DNA of 9,163 nucleotides, taken from NCBI GenBank assembly GCA_030833825.1, contig JAURGL010000065.1:1-9163 (forward strand). Reading direction: 5' to 3'. Position 1 is the stretch's first letter, and the number at the start of each line of letters is the position of its first letter. The notes under the pieces are model-generated. The model did no database searches. It saw nothing but the letters and a program-made list of their open reading frames with translations, and was not told the origin of the DNA. This document shows positions 1 through 6,113 of this stretch, one piece after another. Both the position numbers and the translations under genes were made by a program. This stretch comes from Vulcanococcus sp. SFB_649D_100_25 (GTDB lineage: Bacteria; Cyanobacteriota; Cyanobacteriia; PCC-6307; Cyanobiaceae).

Positions 1-480
1 GCATGGATGGCGCCGGCGGCGATTCATCAAGGGGGTCTCTCCAAAGCGCATGGGTTCGAGGGCCCGCTGCCGGCGCCGCAGTTCGTTGAGCGCTTGCTCG
101 GTCTCAAACCGTGCCCAGGCCGCATCGAGGTTGTCGGGCTGTGGTTTGGGGGCGCTGGGCTGGGTTGTGGCCTGTTGCAGCTCCCGGCCAATCGCCTCCA
201 GCCGCTCCCAGTGGCTTCGACCCTGATCCATCAGTTGATCCACATGGGCCTGGGCACGCTGGGCCAGTTCAGTGGCCCCAGCCGCTTGCGCCCGTGCGGT
301 TCGCTCGCGCCACTGTTTGATCTCAGCGGCCAGCTCCAGCAGTTGCCGGCGGTACTGGGCGGCTTCGTTGAGCAATTCGGAGCGGAGCTTTTCGCTCTGT
401 TCCGGATGCGCGCGCAGAAAGGCCTCAAGTTGCTGCTCGAGTTTCTCCTCGAGCTGATCCCACCACGACCAGGAGCTCAC
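1..480 (-). CDS. Coiled-coil accessory protein of the ergothioneine operon (C-terminus cut off)
   Basis: The reading frame starts at GTG 480 and stays open for 160 codons to the left edge, so the C-terminus is missing. The start overlaps the stop of the preceding gene by 4 bp (GTGA, 477-480), which suggests translational coupling; a GGAG lies 11 nt upstream of it (492-495). The N-terminus is Trp-rich (SWSWWDQLEEKLEQQLEAF), then residues about 10-105 are almost wholly helical and charged with heptad-like spacing, typical of a coiled coil. A Pro/Gln-rich linker follows (105-117), then another helical stretch and a very basic RRRRH near residue 154. I see no signal peptide, membrane segment or catalytic motif. 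The pattern (FLRxxP near the start, then EIKQWRERTARAQAAG) resembles a cyanobacterial coiled-coil family that databases, as I recall, call TIGR04376 or 'hercynine metabolism protein'; I could not search. Its role is unknown, and a scaffold or partner for EgtB/EgtD is only inference. Confidence 0.75.
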   Translation of the reverse strand, partial: MSSWSWWDQLEEKLEQQLEAFLRAHPEQSEKLRSELLNEAAQYRRQLLELAAEIKQWRERTARAQAAGATELAQRAQAHVDQLMDQGRSHWERLEAIGRELQQATTQPSAPKPQPDNLDAAWARFETEQALNELRRRQRALEPMRFGETPLMNRRRRHPC

Positions 481-713
481 GCGGGAGGCTGCTCCGGGGC
501 TCGGGTGATCAGAGGGGCCTCGATCTCCTCCTGGAGGGGGGTGATCGCCGCTTCACGGGAACGCAGCAGCAGTTGGGTCAAACGGGCAATGCCACCTTCG
601 CCGAGGTTTTGGCTTGCCAGTTGCTCAAAGGCTGCGCCATAGAGCTCCTCGAGTTGTGCGATCAGGCTCTCCCGCAGGGCCCGCACGGCCTGGCGCTGCT
701 CTTCCCTCGACAT
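477..713 (-). CDS. Small helical protein of the ergothioneine operon ('hercynine metabolism small protein' type)
   Basis: A 78-residue protein from ATG 713, with a good Shine-Dalgarno GGAGG (720-724) 6 nt upstream, one of the best in the window. It lies 19 bp after the egtD stop, and its TGA overlaps the GTG of the next gene. Residues 3-35 form a charged amphipathic helix (REEQRQAVRALRESLIAQLEEL). A short Gly break NLGEGG (37-42) follows, then a second helix at 43-57 and a Pro/Glu-rich tail. There is no cysteine, no metal motif, no signal peptide and no membrane span. Size and position match the short family that, from memory, NCBI names 'hercynine metabolism small protein' because it sits beside egtB/egtD in picocyanobacteria; that name reflects context, not biochemistry. 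Plausible roles are a small subunit or regulator of the pathway enzymes, but nothing in the sequence proves one. Confidence 0.8.
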   Translation of the reverse strand: MSREEQRQAVRALRESLIAQLEELYGAAFEQLASQNLGEGGIARLTQLLLRSREAAITPLQEEIEAPLITRAPEQPPA

Positions 714-719
714 GCGGAT

Positions 720-724
720 CCTCC
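720..724 (-). promoter_or_regulatory. Shine-Dalgarno site of the 78-residue small gene
   Basis: On the minus strand GGAGG sits 6 nt before ATG 713, inside the 19-bp gap after egtD. It fixes the start of the small gene and suggests independent, possibly strong, translation compared with its stop/start-coupled neighbours. Confidence 0.7.
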
Positions 725-732
725 GAAGGGGC

Positions 733-1707
733 TCAGTCTGCCTGCTTCAGCAGGTGGAGGGACAGGTCTCCAGCCCCATCACTCCAGCGTTCCTCACTGC
801 GCCAGCCCGCCTCCGAAGCCAGGGCCAGGAAGCTCTCCGGGCTGTACTTGTGGCTTGTTTCAGTGATCAGGGCTTCGCCCCCATCAAAGGACCAGTCCCG
901 GTCGCAGAGCTGCACCACTTGCGCCTGGTTGCTGACCAGGGCCATCTCGATGTGGCTGGCTGCCGGCAGCCAACGGGCTCTGTAGCGGAACTGATCGACC
1001 TGGAAGTTGGCGCCGAGGTCCCTGTTGAGCCGCGTCAGCAGATTCAGCGCGAAGGCCGCCGAGATCCCCGCCGCATCGTTGTAGGCCGCCTCCAGTCGCT
1101 CCACGGCCTTGGGCTGATCGATGCCAATCAACAACTTGCCGCCCGGGCCAAGCAGCCGCCGAAACTGCCCCAGCAGCGCCCGGGCTTCCTGGGGCTCGAA
1201 ATTGCCCAGGGAGCTGCCCGGGAAAAACCCCAACCGCCGCTGTTGCGCCAGCAGGGGATGGAGCGGCAGCTGCTGCATCTGGCTGTAGTCACAGCAGATG
1301 CCGAGCATGGGCACCTGGGGATGGCGCTGATGGAGCCGCTGGCAGGCAGCCTGCAGGTGCTCAGAGCTGATGTCCAACGCCACATAGGCGGGGTTGCTCA
1401 TCGCCTCCAGCAAAGGACTCACCTTGCGGGCGCTGCCGGCCCCGAATTCCACCAGGGTGCCGGCCCCGAGGGCTGCGGCCATGGCCGGGGCCTGGGATTG
1501 CAGGAGGGCGGTTTCGGTGCTCGTCAGGGTGTACTCGGGCTGCTCACAGATCTGGTCAAACAGGCGTGAGCCTTCCGCGTCGTAGAGGAACCAGGCCGGC
1601 AGTTGCTTGGGGCTCTGACTCATCCCCTCGATCACCAGTTGCCGCATGTCCGTGGCGGCGGGATGCAGGTCGATCAGCTCCAGCGGCGCATGCAAGGTGC
1701 TCGTCAT
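733..1707 (-). CDS. egtD: Histidine Nα-methyltransferase EgtD (hercynine synthase)
   Basis: EgtD transfers three methyl groups from S-adenosylmethionine to the α-amine of L-histidine, giving hercynine (histidine betaine), the first step of ergothioneine synthesis in the cytoplasm. The 324-residue length fits the family (about 320). SAM-binding features are EFGAGSARK (87-95) and ALDIS with Asp112. GSSLGNF (165-170) carries the Asn (N169) that matches the histidine-binding Asn of mycobacterial EgtD, and ITETSHKY (281-288) matches its TEVSxKF motif, whose Glu and Ser (here E283, S285) recognise the substrate. NDAAG (210-214), ARW (244-246) and the C-terminal GAGDLSLHL also follow the family pattern. 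The start ATG 1707 overlaps the egtB stop (ATGA, 1704-1707) and has an AAGGGG 7 nt upstream. The frame is open further upstream to 1815, but that would lie inside egtB and adds a Pro-rich, unconserved stretch, so I reject it. Confidence 0.95.
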   Translation of the reverse strand: MTSTLHAPLELIDLHPAATDMRQLVIEGMSQSPKQLPAWFLYDAEGSRLFDQICEQPEYTLTSTETALLQSQAPAMAAALGAGTLVEFGAGSARKVSPLLEAMSNPAYVALDISSEHLQAACQRLHQRHPQVPMLGICCDYSQMQQLPLHPLLAQQRRLGFFPGSSLGNFEPQEARALLGQFRRLLGPGGKLLIGIDQPKAVERLEAAYNDAAGISAAFALNLLTRLNRDLGANFQVDQFRYRARWLPAASHIEMALVSNQAQVVQLCDRDWSFDGGEALITETSHKYSPESFLALASEAGWRSEERWSDGAGDLSLHLLKQAD

Positions 1708-2876
1708 CGCTGCACCCCTTTCGCCAGTCGCAGGCCACTGGCCATCCAGCGACTCTGGGGTGGATAGAAGTTCCGGTAGGTCAAGCGTTCGTGGCCTTCC
1801 GGGGTGAGGAAGCAACTGCCCCGCAGCACGAATTGTGAGCTCATGAATTTGCCGTTGTATTCACCGATGGCCCCCTCAGCGGCCGTGAAGCCGGGGTAGG
1901 GGCGATAGGGACTGCCGGTCCACTGCCACAGGCATCCGAAGGCCTGCTGCAGGTCCCCACTGGCGGCGGCCACTTCCCATTCAGCTTCCTCCGGCAGGCG
2001 TGCCCCTGCCCAGCGGGCATAGGCATCGGCTTCAAACCAGCTCAGGTGGCGCACGGGGGCCTGTGGATCACGCCCCTGTCGGCCAGCCAGGCTGAATTCC
2101 TCGTCGCCACGCCAGTAGCGCGGGGACGTCCAGCCCCTTTGCTGCACCACAGCCCAGCCCTCACTCATCCACAGATCGGAGCGTTGGTATCCCCCGTCAG
2201 CGATGAACGCTGCGAATTCGGCGTTCGTGACCAGCCGTTGGGCGATGGCGAAGGGCTCCAGCCAGACGCGGTGGCGGGGGGCTTCGTTGTCGAAATGGAA
2301 GCCCGGTTCAGGGCCATGGCCGATCTCGACGAGGCCGCCAGGACACTCCAGCCAGCTCAACTCCAGCCCCGAGGCATGGGCCTGGTAGGAGGCCTCCGGT
2401 TGGATCGCCCCCGCTTCCGCTGGGTAGGCCGCTGGTTCCAGGCTGTTGCGGCTGAAGCCATCCAGCAGATCCATTAGCAGGAGCTCCTGGTGCTGCTGCT
2501 CGTGATGCAGGCCCAGGTCCAGCAACGCCTCTGGTAACCGCTCGATGTGCTCCTCCAGGGCAAGCGTCACCCGTTCTCGCCAGCTCAGGACGTCGTGAAT
2601 CGAGGGCCGGCTCAGCAACCCCCGTTGCGGGCGGGGGTGCCGTTCTCCCACCGCCTCGTAATAGCTGTTGAACAGGTAGCGCCAGCGTTCGTCGGCCGGG
2701 GTGTAACCCCGGGTCGAGCGCAGCAGGAACTCTTCGAAAAACCAGGTGGTGTGGGCCAGGTGCCATTTGGCCGGACTGGCGTCGGCCATGCCCTGCAGGC
2801 ACAGGTCCTCAGGCTCCAGTCCCGCCACCAGGGCTTCGCTGTGGCTGCGAATTCGCCGCAGCCGCGTGGACAGCAT
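1704..2876 (-). CDS. egtB: Hercynine oxygenase / sulfoxide synthase EgtB
   Basis: This non-haem iron enzyme uses O2 to join hercynine and a thiol (γ-glutamylcysteine or cysteine) through a C-S bond, forming the sulfoxide precursor of ergothioneine. Residues below are counted from GTG 2882. The N-terminal DinB-like domain carries HLAHTTWFFE (41-50) and HHEQQHQE (126-133); H44, H127 and H131 are the likely three-histidine iron site. The C-terminal formylglycine-generating-type fold has GFHFDNE (194-200), RLVTNAEFAAF (216-226), HLSWFEADAYARWAG (279-293), RLPEEAEWE (295-303), LWQWTGSPY (318-326) and SGLRLA (382-387). FNSYYEAVG (71-79) and RHPRPQRG (81-88) resemble, from memory, the cysteine-using type II EgtB of Chloracidobacterium, where paired tyrosines act in the active site. 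Start: an in-frame stop lies directly upstream of GTG 2882, so the choice is that GTG (392 aa) or ATG 2876 (390 aa); I prefer ATG. SenA and OvoA are relatives, but the adjacent egtD supports EgtB. Confidence 0.92.
   Translation of the reverse strand: MLSTRLRRIRSHSEALVAGLEPEDLCLQGMADASPAKWHLAHTTWFFEEFLLRSTRGYTPADERWRYLFNSYYEAVGERHPRPQRGLLSRPSIHDVLSWRERVTLALEEHIERLPEALLDLGLHHEQQHQELLLMDLLDGFSRNSLEPAAYPAEAGAIQPEASYQAHASGLELSWLECPGGLVEIGHGPEPGFHFDNEAPRHRVWLEPFAIAQRLVTNAEFAAFIADGGYQRSDLWMSEGWAVVQQRGWTSPRYWRGDEEFSLAGRQGRDPQAPVRHLSWFEADAYARWAGARLPEEAEWEVAAASGDLQQAFGCLWQWTGSPYRPYPGFTAAEGAIGEYNGKFMSSQFVLRGSCFLTPEGHERLTYRNFYPPQSRWMASGLRLAKGVQR
1715..1720 (-). promoter_or_regulatory. Probable ribosome binding site of egtD
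   Basis: AAGGGG on the minus strand, 7 nt before ATG 1707 and inside the 3' end of egtB. It supports this start over the longer open frame that begins at 1815. Confidence 0.5.
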
Positions 2877-2897
2877 GGGCACTCAAGCTCTGTCGAG

Positions 2898-2926
2898 ACC
2901 CTAGAAGCTCTGGGCCAAGCCGTCAG
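2898..2926 (-). promoter_or_regulatory. Candidate promoter of the egtB operon
   Basis: Read on the minus strand: CTGACG (2926-2921) as a -35, 17 nt, then TAGGGT (2903-2898) as a -10. The -10 ends 21 nt before ATG 2876. The match to consensus is moderate (4/6 and 3/6). Support comes from the same 9-mer TCTAGGGTC at a similar place before smpB. Confidence 0.35.
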
Positions 2927-2936
2927 TGGCCGCTTC

Positions 2937-2942
2937 TACGAT
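2937..2942 (+). promoter_or_regulatory. Candidate -10 element of the cysteine synthase gene
   Basis: TACGAT matches 4 of 6 consensus bases and ends 31 nt before ATG 2974, which would give a leader of roughly 25 nt. No convincing -35 is seen at the proper distance. Confidence 0.25.
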
Positions 2943-2973
2943 CCACCTACTGCAGATCGCGTGGACCGAGCGC

Positions 2974-3975
2974 ATGGGCGCCAGCACTCCGGGGATCACA
3001 TCCGGCTTCGTGGGTGCGGTGGGCAACACCCCGCTGATTCGCCTGAAGGCCCTCAGCGAGCTCACAGGCTGCGAGATCCTGGGCAAAGCCGAATTCATGA
3101 ACCCGGGCGGTTCTGTGAAAGATCGGGCAGCCCTTGGGATCCTCCTGGAAGCTGAGGAGCAGGGTCTGCTCAAGCCGGGCGGCACGGTGGTGGAGGGGAC
3201 CGCCGGCAACACGGGCATCGGACTGACCCATCTCTGCAACGCCCGCGGCTACCGCGCCGTGATCGTGATCCCGGACACCCAATCCGCCGAGAAGATCGGC
3301 TTGCTGCGCAGCCTGGGGGCTGAGGTGCGCACCGTTCCAGCGGTTCCGTACAAGGACCCCAACAACTACGTGCGGCTCTCCGGCCGGATTGCAGCCGAAA
3401 CCCCCGGGGCCGTCTGGGCCAATCAGTTCGACAACCTGGCCAATCGCCGCGCTCACTACCGCAGCACGGGCCCCGAGATCTGGCAGCAGACCGCCGGAAA
3501 GGTGGATGCCTGGGTGGCGGCTACCGGGACGGGGGGCACCTATGCCGGCGTGGCCCTTTATCTCAAAGAACAGAACCCGGCCGTCCGCTGCGTGCTCGCC
3601 GATCCCTATGGCAGCTCCCTCTACAGCTGGACCACCTCCGGTGAGCTGGTTAGCGAGGGCAACTCGATCACCGAGGGCATCGGCAATAGCCGGGTGACCG
3701 CCAATTTGGAGGGGGCCCCGGTCGATGACGCGGTGCGGATCCACGACCAAGAAGCCCTTGAGACCATCTACGACCTGCTCTGGCAGGAGGGCCTGTTCCT
3801 TGGGGGCTCGGTCGGGATCAACGTGGCGGCGGCGGTGGAAACGGCCCGCAGGCTGGGGCCTGGGCACACCATCGTGACGGTCCTGTGCGATAGCGGCGAT
3901 CGCTATCGGTCACGTCTTTATGACGGTGAGTGGCTGAAGGGCAAAGGTCTGCAGCAACCTGAGCGCGCGGCTTGA
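2974..3975 (+). CDS. cysK: PLP-dependent cysteine synthase (O-acetylserine sulfhydrylase family)
   Basis: This fold-type II PLP enzyme is expected to make L-cysteine from O-acetylserine and sulfide. From ATG 2974 it has 333 residues, normal for the family (310-330). It shows VGNTPLIRL (16-24), PGGSVKDRA (44-52) with K49 as the Schiff-base lysine, the substrate loop TAGNTG (76-81), the PLP-phosphate loop GTGGT (185-189), and CDSGDRYRSR (305-314) in place of the E. coli type SSGERYLS. ASTs of the E. coli type carry TSGNTG; the TAGNTG loop and the GYRAVIVIPDTQS stretch point to a branch distinct from classical CysK, so cystathionine β-synthase-like or other β-replacement activity is possible. 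Upstream GTG 2926 is in frame, but it would extend past the conserved family start through the promoter region, so I prefer ATG 2974; no strong ribosome site is seen. It is divergent to egtB and 10 bp ahead of the pseudokinase gene. Confidence 0.88.
   Translation: MGASTPGITSGFVGAVGNTPLIRLKALSELTGCEILGKAEFMNPGGSVKDRAALGILLEAEEQGLLKPGGTVVEGTAGNTGIGLTHLCNARGYRAVIVIPDTQSAEKIGLLRSLGAEVRTVPAVPYKDPNNYVRLSGRIAAETPGAVWANQFDNLANRRAHYRSTGPEIWQQTAGKVDAWVAATGTGGTYAGVALYLKEQNPAVRCVLADPYGSSLYSWTTSGELVSEGNSITEGIGNSRVTANLEGAPVDDAVRIHDQEALETIYDLLWQEGLFLGGSVGINVAAAVETARRLGPGHTIVTVLCDSGDRYRSRLYDGEWLKGKGLQQPERAA
3889..3907. repeat. Inverted repeat centred on a HIP1 octamer
   Basis: GATAGCG (3889-3895), GCGAT, CGCTATC (3901-3907): a 7-bp inverted repeat with a 5-nt loop. 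It overlaps the cyanobacterial HIP1 palindrome GCGATCGC (3896-3903). It lies within the codons for the conserved CDSGDRYR motif of the cysteine synthase, so coding constraint may explain it. Confidence 0.5.
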
Positions 3976-3985
3976 TGCCACGGCG

Positions 3986-5590
3986 TTGGAACGCGAACTG
4001 ATCACGGCTGATCTCGACCCCCCTGCGCTGGTTGGAGAGCGCTATCGGCTTGTACGGGAGCTGAGCAGCAGTTCAGGTGGCAGCCTCTGGTGCGCCGAGG
4101 ATCAAGCGACCGCTGGCGCCCTGGTCGCCCTGCGGCAGATCTCCGAGGATCAGGACCGCTGGCGCCGCAGTTGGCTTCGCCTGCAAGGGTTGTTGCACCC
4201 TCAGCTGCCCCGCTGCGCCGATGCCATCAGCGTCGATGACGCCCTCTGGTTGCCGCGTGAATGGGTGGAGGGTGACCCCTACCAGGCGCTGAGCTTGAGC
4301 GAGGTGCTGCAGCTGCTCAAGCAGTTGTTGCCCCTGCTCTCCGTGCTCCATGGCCAGGGCCTCAGCTGCGGAGAACTCTCCCCCGCCACGGTGCTGCGGC
4401 GCTCCAGTGATGGGTTGCCTGTGCCGCTTGATCTGGGGGGCAGTGCGGCCGAGCACCCTTGCCAGGACCTGCGGCAGCTCGCGGAGCTGGCCTTGGCCGT
4501 GGTGGCCCCAGGCGAGGCTGAAGCGCTCCAGCAGCTGGAGCTTTTCCAGCGCTTGCACGGTGCTGAGCCTGAGGAGCAATTCGCCTCGGCTGATGCCGCA
4601 TTGCAGGCGTTGCAGCAGTTGGGTTTGGTGGAGTTAGGGGAGTCTCCTGCTGGAGAACCGTCGCCTCCCCGTCCAGCCCCGCGCCGCCGCAAGCAACGCC
4701 AGGAGCAGGATGTTGAGGGGCGCATCGGCCCAGTCGTCGTGGCCTTGGTGGTGGCGGCGGTGGTCAGCACGGGCCTGGGTTGGCTCCTGCTGAGCCGCGG
4801 CAAGGTGGCCACACCCTCAGCCGCCCCCAGCCTGTCGCTGCCGTCCCGTCTGCCGGCGGCCGAGGTGGATCAGCGTGAGCAGTTGCTGAATCGCTTGCGC
4901 GCCCTGCAGATTGATCGTCGCTGGTTCCTCAAGCTTGTCGACGCCAGCCTGTTGGATCGCTACCCGGAACGGGGCGGCCGCCTGCCGGGCGAGAGCCAGG
5001 ATGACGCCCCCCTGCGCAGGGTCTGGAACGAGATTGCTGAGGACTGGTTGAGTCGTGTCGAACAGTTGCCCCTCGACCTGCGCACCCGCCTCGGCAGCTT
5101 GACCAACGGTGACTGGCGCCGCCGTCAGGACGCATTGGTGAGTCGCGGTTTGAGCGCCAAGGTGGTCGAGCAGTTGGTGAGCGGCAGCACGGCCACCCTG
5201 CTCAGTGATCGTTTTGGCTCGGAGATGCCCCCGGAGCCCTTCCGTCAGCTCTGGTACGCGGCCGCCGAGCAGGCCCTGGGTGGTGTTCAGATCGAATGGT
5301 TGGACGCCAAGCCGGGTAAGCCCATCACCGTGTCTTCATCCGTGGCAGCCGGCGGGGCCCGGGTGTTCCCCGTGAAAGTCCCCCAGGGCAGCCGTCTGGT
5401 GCTGGGGGTGAATGGATCCCCGCTGATGCAGATGAGCGTCTTTGATGCCCAGGGGCAGGTCCTGGAGGATCGCGGCCCCTTGCGTGTGGTCAGCCTTGGC
5501 GAGGTGACGCGAGCTCCCGTTCAGGTGTTGGTGATCAACGAGGGACTATCGACGGCGATGCTCACCCTGTCGCTGCGGGCCGATCCCTAA
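3986..5590 (+). CDS. Membrane-anchored protein with a degenerate kinase domain (pseudokinase)
   Basis: A 534-residue protein. Residues 16-215 look like a Ser/Thr kinase fold: VGERYRLVRELSSSSGGSLW resembles the glycine-rich start, and VALR (47-50) replaces VAxK, with Arg50 at the ATP-lysine position. CGELSPATVL (128-137) stands where HRDLKPxNxL is expected, without the catalytic Asp. DLGGS (149-153) replaces the DFG loop. It is therefore probably catalytically dead. A Pro/Arg-rich juxtamembrane stretch (PPRPAPRRRKQR, 227-238) precedes one transmembrane helix (about 249-270), so the kinase-like part should be cytoplasmic and residues 271-534 periplasmic or lumenal. The C-terminal 440-530 is β-rich and recalls PPC-type sandwich domains (FPVKVPQGSRLVLGV, MQMSVFDAQGQVLED). 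The start is TTG 3986, 10 bp after cysK: the frame is closed by a stop at 3935 with no ATG or GTG between, so the exact start is uncertain. Its target is unknown; it is likely co-transcribed with cysK. Confidence 0.82.
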   Translation: MERELITADLDPPALVGERYRLVRELSSSSGGSLWCAEDQATAGALVALRQISEDQDRWRRSWLRLQGLLHPQLPRCADAISVDDALWLPREWVEGDPYQALSLSEVLQLLKQLLPLLSVLHGQGLSCGELSPATVLRRSSDGLPVPLDLGGSAAEHPCQDLRQLAELALAVVAPGEAEALQQLELFQRLHGAEPEEQFASADAALQALQQLGLVELGESPAGEPSPPRPAPRRRKQRQEQDVEGRIGPVVVALVVAAVVSTGLGWLLLSRGKVATPSAAPSLSLPSRLPAAEVDQREQLLNRLRALQIDRRWFLKLVDASLLDRYPERGGRLPGESQDDAPLRRVWNEIAEDWLSRVEQLPLDLRTRLGSLTNGDWRRRQDALVSRGLSAKVVEQLVSGSTATLLSDRFGSEMPPEPFRQLWYAAAEQALGGVQIEWLDAKPGKPITVSSSVAAGGARVFPVKVPQGSRLVLGVNGSPLMQMSVFDAQGQVLEDRGPLRVVSLGEVTRAPVQVLVINEGLSTAMLTLSLRADP

Positions 5591-6084
5591 ATGCGCGCTA
5601 CCGCCGCTTTGGCGTCCTTGATGTCCTGCTTGCGCCGCTCTTCCTGACGCTTGTCGTGCAGTTTGCGCCCCTTACCCAGGCCAATGGTGGCCTTGATCCA
5701 GGACCCTTTCAGGTGCAGGTTCAAGGGCACCAGGGTCAGACCCTTCTGGTCCACCGAGATCCTTAGCTTGTCGATCTCGCGGCGGTGGGCCAGCAGCTTG
5801 CGGGTCCGCAACGGTTCGTGGTTGAAGTAAGCCCCTGCGTGGGTGTGGGGGGAGATGTGGACGTTGTGGAGCTGGAGCTCTCCCTGACGAATCAGGCAGA
5901 AGCCATCGCGCAGATTCACCTGGCCCGCCCGGATCGACTTCACCTCGGTGCCCGTCAGCTCGATGCCGCACTCGAGGGTTTCCAGAATTTCGTATTGATG
6001 CCGCGCGAAGCGGTTGTCAGCCAACAGCTTGTTGGCGGCATCCCGAAGGGCCTTGGCGTTTTTTTTGCCTCCGCCCTTGGCCAT
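5587..6084 (-). CDS. smpB: tmRNA-binding protein SmpB
   Basis: SmpB binds tmRNA (SsrA) and brings it to stalled ribosomes, so that the truncated peptide is tagged for degradation and the ribosome is released. The 165-residue length is typical. Family signatures are NRFARHQYEILETLECGIEL (24-43) followed by TGTEVKSIR (44-52), VNLRDGFC (56-63), HNVHISPH (73-80), the KGLTLVPLNLHLKGSWIK stretch (114-131) and IGLGKGRKLHDKR (134-146). The tail is basic (RRKQDIKDAKAAVARI, 150-165), the part that reads the empty mRNA channel in the known complex. ATG 6084 gives the usual MAKGGGKK beginning; GTG 6105 is in frame and would add seven residues. The TAG stop overlaps the TAA of the convergent pseudokinase gene by 4 bp (5587-5590). 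The start lies 78 bp from divergent ruvB, with the shared TAGGGT element 23 nt upstream. The ssrA gene itself is not in this window. Confidence 0.96.
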   Translation of the reverse strand: MAKGGGKKNAKALRDAANKLLADNRFARHQYEILETLECGIELTGTEVKSIRAGQVNLRDGFCLIRQGELQLHNVHISPHTHAGAYFNHEPLRTRKLLAHRREIDKLRISVDQKGLTLVPLNLHLKGSWIKATIGLGKGRKLHDKRQEERRKQDIKDAKAAVARI

Positions 6085-6107
6085 CGCCACGCGCACTCGA
6101 TCCACCG

Positions 6108-6113
6108 ACCCTA
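6108..6113 (-). promoter_or_regulatory. Candidate -10 element of smpB
   Basis: TAGGGT on the minus strand ends 23 nt before ATG 6084 and lies in the 9-mer TCTAGGGTC, which also precedes egtB. No good -35 is visible. CTAG is rare in this window; I found it only at these two intergenic sites by eye. Confidence 0.35.

Larger units (their letters stand above)
2883..2973. promoter_or_regulatory. Divergent promoter region between egtB and cysteine synthase
   Basis: About 90 bp with no coding gene, between the start of egtB (leftward) and the cysteine synthase (rightward). Any regulator bound here could act on both directions. It contains a candidate leftward promoter (2898-2926), a candidate rightward -10 (2937-2942) and a short inverted repeat, CGATC (2939-2943) and GATCG (2955-2959), 11 nt apart, which might be an operator or chance. 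The promoter assignments are by eye only. Confidence 0.45.

Noticed and set aside
7..642. Plus-strand open frame of 211 codons
   Set aside because: It lies antisense to the coiled-coil and small protein genes. Those have coupled starts and, for the small gene, a good ribosome site, while this frame shows no recognisable domain. Long antisense frames are expected at high GC.
712..1569. Plus-strand open frame of 285 codons
   Set aside because: Exactly antisense to egtD, which carries all family motifs. The protein has no recognisable domain.
1708..1815. N-terminal extension of egtD to an upstream start at 1815
   Set aside because: It would add 36 Pro-rich residues inside the end of egtB; ATG 1707 has a ribosome site, a stop/start overlap and the family's usual N-terminal length.
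1704..2882. EgtB-like gene as selenoneine synthase SenA or ovothiol synthase OvoA
   Set aside because: Both relatives share this fold, but egtD is directly coupled, no selenosugar synthase or selenophosphate synthetase is beside it, and the protein lacks the C-terminal methyltransferase domain of OvoA.
2926..2973. GTG 2926 as the start of the cysteine synthase
   Set aside because: The extra 16 residues precede the family's normal beginning and cross the likely promoter; ATG 2974 fits better.
2947..3867. Minus-strand open frame of 306 codons
   Set aside because: Antisense to the cysteine synthase gene, rich in Gly/His/Arg as in GC-driven shadow frames, no known motif.
3986..5590. Active Ser/Thr protein kinase
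   Set aside because: The ATP lysine, catalytic Asp and DFG motif are all replaced, so catalysis is unlikely.
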